Positions 36,388 to 39,951 of a stretch of DNA of 39,951 nucleotides are shown here, one piece after another. The notes below the pieces were generated by a model. It did not search any database. It was not told the origin of the DNA and saw only the letters and a list, made by a program, of their open reading frames with translations. This DNA is from Ichthyophthirius multifiliis. Taxonomy: Eukaryota; Ciliophora; Oligohymenophorea; Hymenostomatida. The DNA lies in NCBI RefSeq assembly GCF_000220395.1, contig NW_004086140.1:1-39951 (forward strand). Direction: 5' to 3'. Positions within the stretch are counted from its first letter, which is position 1; every line of letters starts with the position of its first letter. A program made the position numbers and the translations under genes.

Positions 36388-38021
36388 ATATATATTTTAT
36401 CATCTTTTTTTATATAAAATATTTAATATTTTTATAGATTTATTATGATATGTTTGATGATGCAGCAAAATCTAGAAAAATTAATTTTAAAAAATAATTA
36501 TTAGAGCCTTTAAATTTAAATGAAATATGGATGGCAGGTATTTTTTAAAATATAAAAATATAAAAATTATTAGTTTCCAATTCATTTTTTTTTAAATAAA
36601 AGTTTAATTACATTATAAATTAAACAAAGATCATTAATGGATTGAAAATCCTAAACCATTTAGGAAATATTGGATAACTTTATTATAAAAAGCTGGGGAA
36701 AATCTTCCTAAAAAACATGATTTAGAGAAAATAAAATTTTAGCCTATATATGATTTATATTAAAAATAAAAACTTATACAAACATTTCATCCTCAAATAT
36801 CTATTTAAAATTAATCTGTAAATAAAATATTAATAATAAAATATATAATATTATTTTAGTTTTTAGTAAACGAATCTTTTAAAAAGTCTTATATTAGTAA
36901 GCCTAAGCCTGAAGCAGGCTTAGAAATTAAAGATACAAATAACATTTCATAAATTAATTTTAGTTAAACAGCAGATTTTACTATTTAAAAAAAGCCAGTT
37001 GAAGATTTTGAAAAAATAGTGAATTTAAAATTTAAATAATAAGAGAATAATTAATTTTCATAAACAGTAGATTTTGATACTAAAAATTATTATTAAGAAG
37101 CTTTAAGGCTATCATTAAATCCTATATTATATAAAAAGTCTTCCAAAAATCCTATTTTGTTATATGTACCTGAAAACTTTAATTTTTAGAGCATATAAAA
37201 TAAAGAAGAGGAATATAATCATAGGACTTCTGAAATTTTTAAAAAATCTAATTTTTAGTATAACAATAAAAGTATTTAAAAAGATAGAAAAACTATGTGT
37301 TTGAATTAATTTGATAAATTAAAAACAATGAAAAATAATCCTTATCCGTTTAACGTTTTTGATAAAGATTTTTATTCTAGAAAATACCAAATAAATAAAA
37401 TTGGAAATAAAGAAGAAAAAATACTTGAAAGTAATCATTTTATTACCACATTTAAACTAGAAAATTGCACATCTTTAAAATCAAAGCTTGCTTAATCGTC
37501 TAATTTATAATCAAATCCTTATAAACCTATATCAAATAATATTATAAGAGAGGAAATTAATGATGATAAATCTAAACCTAATTTTAAAGTTTTTGATATT
37601 TTCTTTTTATAAATTTTTTATTTTTATTTAATAGATTTAATTTAAATGTGATCCTTTACCTAATAAATATGGGATGTCTGAACATGATAGTAGACCTAAA
37701 TTAGCTATAGAAAAAGAATAAAAAATATAAAAATAAAAAATGGAAGAAGAACAAAAAAATATAAATGATTATTACGGAAAAAAATAAAATAATGAATGGA
37801 TTAAATATTTTAAATTATGTGATAAATAACATAATATTGGTGATGGAAAATAAACTGAATTTATAAATAAAGGGGGTATTTATTATGAACCTCTTTAAAT
37901 TTAATAGAGTTTACTTAGATAAGAAGATGATTTTAAAATTCCTTTCAGATTAGCACATAGAACATTAAGAGCGAAAGATAAAAATATGTTTTTGGGATAA
38001 ATTTAAGATTCTAAATTTTGA
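35444..38021 (+). CDS. EF-hand protein, ciliate-type, function unknown
   Basis: Five exons (introns 36308-36437, 36538-36602, 36818-36859, 37589-37634) give about 764 residues, multiple of three. The first 250 residues are Gln/Asn/Ile-rich helical sequence. One clear EF-hand loop, DQNNDDKITVDD (residues about 262-273), has Ca2+ ligands at positions 1, 3, 5 and 12, though position 6 is Asp, not Gly. A second, weaker helix-loop may follow (YYDMFDDAAKSRKINFKKQL). Then EIWMAVQLHYKLNKDHQWIE and KPFRKYWITLLQKAGENLP form a compact, non-low-complexity block. The C-terminal third is basic and Pro/Asn-rich with PLPNKYGMSEHDSRPKLAIE, NKGGIYYEP and FRLAHRTLRAKDKNMFLGQI, resembling the short repeat-like motifs of ciliary microtubule-associated proteins. 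I do not recognise the family. Confidence 0.75.
36350..36392. repeat. (TA)n tract in EF-hand gene intron 1
   Basis: TATATA repeats make up the core of the 130-nt first intron of the EF-hand gene. This is the fourth gene in the window in which the longest intron is inflated by such a tract. Confidence 0.8.
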
Positions 38022-38172
38022 ATTAATTATTGTTTATTTATTATTATTATTTTTTTTTAATGATTATTATTTTATTTAATTAAATAAAGATTTATAAATA
38101 AATAATAAAATTAATTTATTTTTATAAATTTATAATATTTATTTTTTATATTATTACTATATTTTAAATAAA

Positions 38173-38715
38173 ATGAAACCTTATATTTTTAATGATTATT
38201 AAAATAAGCTTAATTTAAATAATATAAATAATTAGAAATACACTTAATAAACTGCATATGCAATAATAGATTTAAATCCAAACAAATTAAATTTAAGTGA
38301 AATAAGAAATTCCTATATTCAAAGAGGAAAGCATAATAGTGAATACTTAAGTCCTTCGAGTAGAACAACCTAAAATAAATAAAACTAAAATCTAAATAAG
38401 AAATCGATATCTTTTAGTGAATATACATCACCTTTTAGCAGCAGTAATTAATTAACAAAAGCTTTAGTATAATAATAAGATTTAGAAAATTAATAATTAA
38501 AAATATAATTAGAAGAAATAAAATAAAAAAACATGAAAATAATTAGTTAAAATTTAAATCTCAAAGACTAAATTGAGAAAATAAAAAACTAAATTAGACA
38601 TATTAAAAGTATAAATAATTGTTATAAAAAACAAAGTTCTAAAAGTATCAAAAATTATGGTAATTATTTTATTAATAATAAATTAATAAACAATAAATGT
38701 GAATTTTATAAATGA
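38173..38715 (+). CDS. Small Gln-rich coiled-coil protein, intronless
   Basis: A single exon of 543 nt encodes 180 residues, MKPYIFNDYQNKLNLNNINN to NNKCEFYK then TGA. It is Ser/Asn/Gln-rich (RNSYIQRGKHNSEYLSPSSR, SISFSEYTSPFSSSNQ) and then coiled coil (QQQDLENQQLKIQLEEIKQK, LNLKDQIEKIKNQIRHIKS). There are 25-30 glutamines, nearly all encoded by TAA or TAG, so with the standard code no open frame of any length exists here. No known domain is seen. It sits 151 bp downstream of the EF-hand gene on the same strand. Confidence 0.68.
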
Positions 38716-39951
38716 TAAATAATTTCTTTAATAATTATATGATAATTTTTAAATAAATAATATAAAAAAATGATATTTTTTTAAAAAATATTCATTAAAA
38801 ACATTTTTAATATACAAAAATTAAAATAAAATCATTTATTTTTATTAAAATATAAGTAGTGTATATAAAATTTATTATTAGAATAAAAGATTAAAAAAAA
38901 TAAAAAAAATATTTAAAAGAATATTTAATTTGTAATAAAAAAATATTAAATACAAAAATATAATTTATATATATTTATATATATTTTACCATAATTTTTA
39001 ATTGTATTATATAAAATAAAAATTAATATTCTTTTAAATTTATATTTTTATTAATTAAATTTATTTAAATAATTTATAATTTTAAACTTTTATTCTTAGT
39101 ATGAAAATATTTGTACTAAATTTACTTAATAAATCAATAAAAATATCAATAAATTACATTGGAAACATTATATAAGAAATATACAAAAATAAAAAAAATT
39201 ATTACGAAAAAAACTATTAAAATAACAACAAAGATAATTAGAATAATATTAATATCTTTTTGGATAATCAAATAGAGAAAAATAAATTATTTAACAATTT
39301 ATTAATCAATCAGGCAATGATCTGATACTAACATATATTGCCGAAAATAATAAAATAACTTTTCCTTAAACAATTATATTATTTTGATTTTATTAAAATA
39401 AATGTGAATAAAAAAATAAAAAACTAAAAATTATAATAATGAATATTGAGAAGATAATATGTTCATAATATTAAATTTTTATTAAATTATTAAAGTAATA
39501 AAAAAAAAATAATCTAATAAAATCTAATAAAATAAAAGGAAAAAAAAGAAAAGAAAAGGGATTTAATATAATAATTAGCATAATTTATTAATTTACTTTC
39601 AAAAAGAATCAGAAAATCATATAAAAAGATAAAAAAAATAATAATAAATAAATATGTATTACTATAAATCTTTCTAAAGATAAAAAAATAAAATTATTTC
39701 ATCATTTATTAATTTATAACAAAAAAAAAAAAAAATATATATATAATAATTTTGATTGCAATTAAAATTATATAAAAATTTCTTTATGAAAAAAAATTTT
39801 TTTAAATAAAAAAATATATATAAATATAAATATAAATATAAATATAAATATAAATAAATTTTAATGTTTAATAATATAAATATTTATGTAATATAACTAG
39901 TATAAAATAATTTTATAAAAAAATATATATATATATATTTATTTGAAATTT
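38716..39951. other. AT-rich 3' end of window, nothing recognised
   Basis: About 1.2 kb without a frame of coding-like composition on either strand. A stretch near 39290-39370 has a few more G and C (GGCAATGATCTGATAC) but encodes nothing I can recognise. Confidence 0.55.
39814..39858. repeat. (ATAAAT)n hexanucleotide repeat
   Basis: Seven or so copies of a 6-bp unit ATAAAT/TATAAA in tandem lie near the right end of the window. Confidence 0.85.

Noticed and set aside
1-39951. Telomere repeats, CRISPR array, LTR or transposon ends, rRNA or tRNA genes
   Set aside because: Looked for CCCCAA/TTGGGG repeats, spaced direct repeats, terminal repeats with transposase or reverse-transcriptase motifs, and tRNA signatures; none was seen.

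Overview
This window is macronuclear-type DNA from an oligohymenophorean ciliate. Every credible protein-coding frame uses TAA and TAG as glutamine and only TGA as stop. The DNA is extremely AT-rich (visibly well above 80%). Genes are split by short AT-rich introns (37-274 nt) that nearly all start GTA and end AG. Composition and gene style fit Ichthyophthirius multifiliis or a close relative better than Tetrahymena; the species is an inference. With the ciliate code and introns I could rebuild 13 genes. For eight of the twelve complete models the summed exon length is an exact multiple of three. Four (3.0, 4.8, 16.3 and 21.6 kb) need one or two missing bases.

Layout, left half. A minus-strand WD40 protein of the TBL2 type (200-1614). 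A plus-strand protein of unknown function (3027-3997). A plus-strand copine with a RING finger at its C-terminus (4784-8351), the most unusual protein here. A 4.1-kb AT-rich stretch with no gene I can see. An LCAT-family secreted or lumenal acyltransferase/phospholipase (12446-14772). A plus-strand coiled-coil protein (16279-17456) convergent with a minus-strand Q-rich protein (17751-19118).

Layout, right half. ARPC2 of the Arp2/3 complex (minus, 19554-21177) is divergent from a BIVM homologue (plus, 21569-23034). Then come two minus-strand ciliary genes in tandem: CFAP221/Pcdp1 of the central apparatus (23197-26462) and an outer-dynein-arm docking-complex subunit of the CCDC63/CCDC114/ODA1 family (26808-28809). 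A decayed voltage/cyclic-nucleotide-type K+ channel gene follows (about 30040-31200). A plasma-membrane-type Ca2+-ATPase (minus, 31715-35101) is divergent from an EF-hand protein (plus, 35444-38021) and a small Q-rich coiled-coil gene (plus, 38173-38715).

No tRNA, rRNA, CRISPR array, telomere repeat or recognisable transposon was found. The genes are not an operon. Themes are cilium structure (CFAP221, ODA docking), Ca2+ handling (PMCA, EF-hand, C2 domains of the copine) and cortical actin/membrane biology (ARPC2, copine). A recurrent oddity is that four genes need one extra A in an A-run to keep frame, always in the same direction. This could be sequencing undercalls or something biological.
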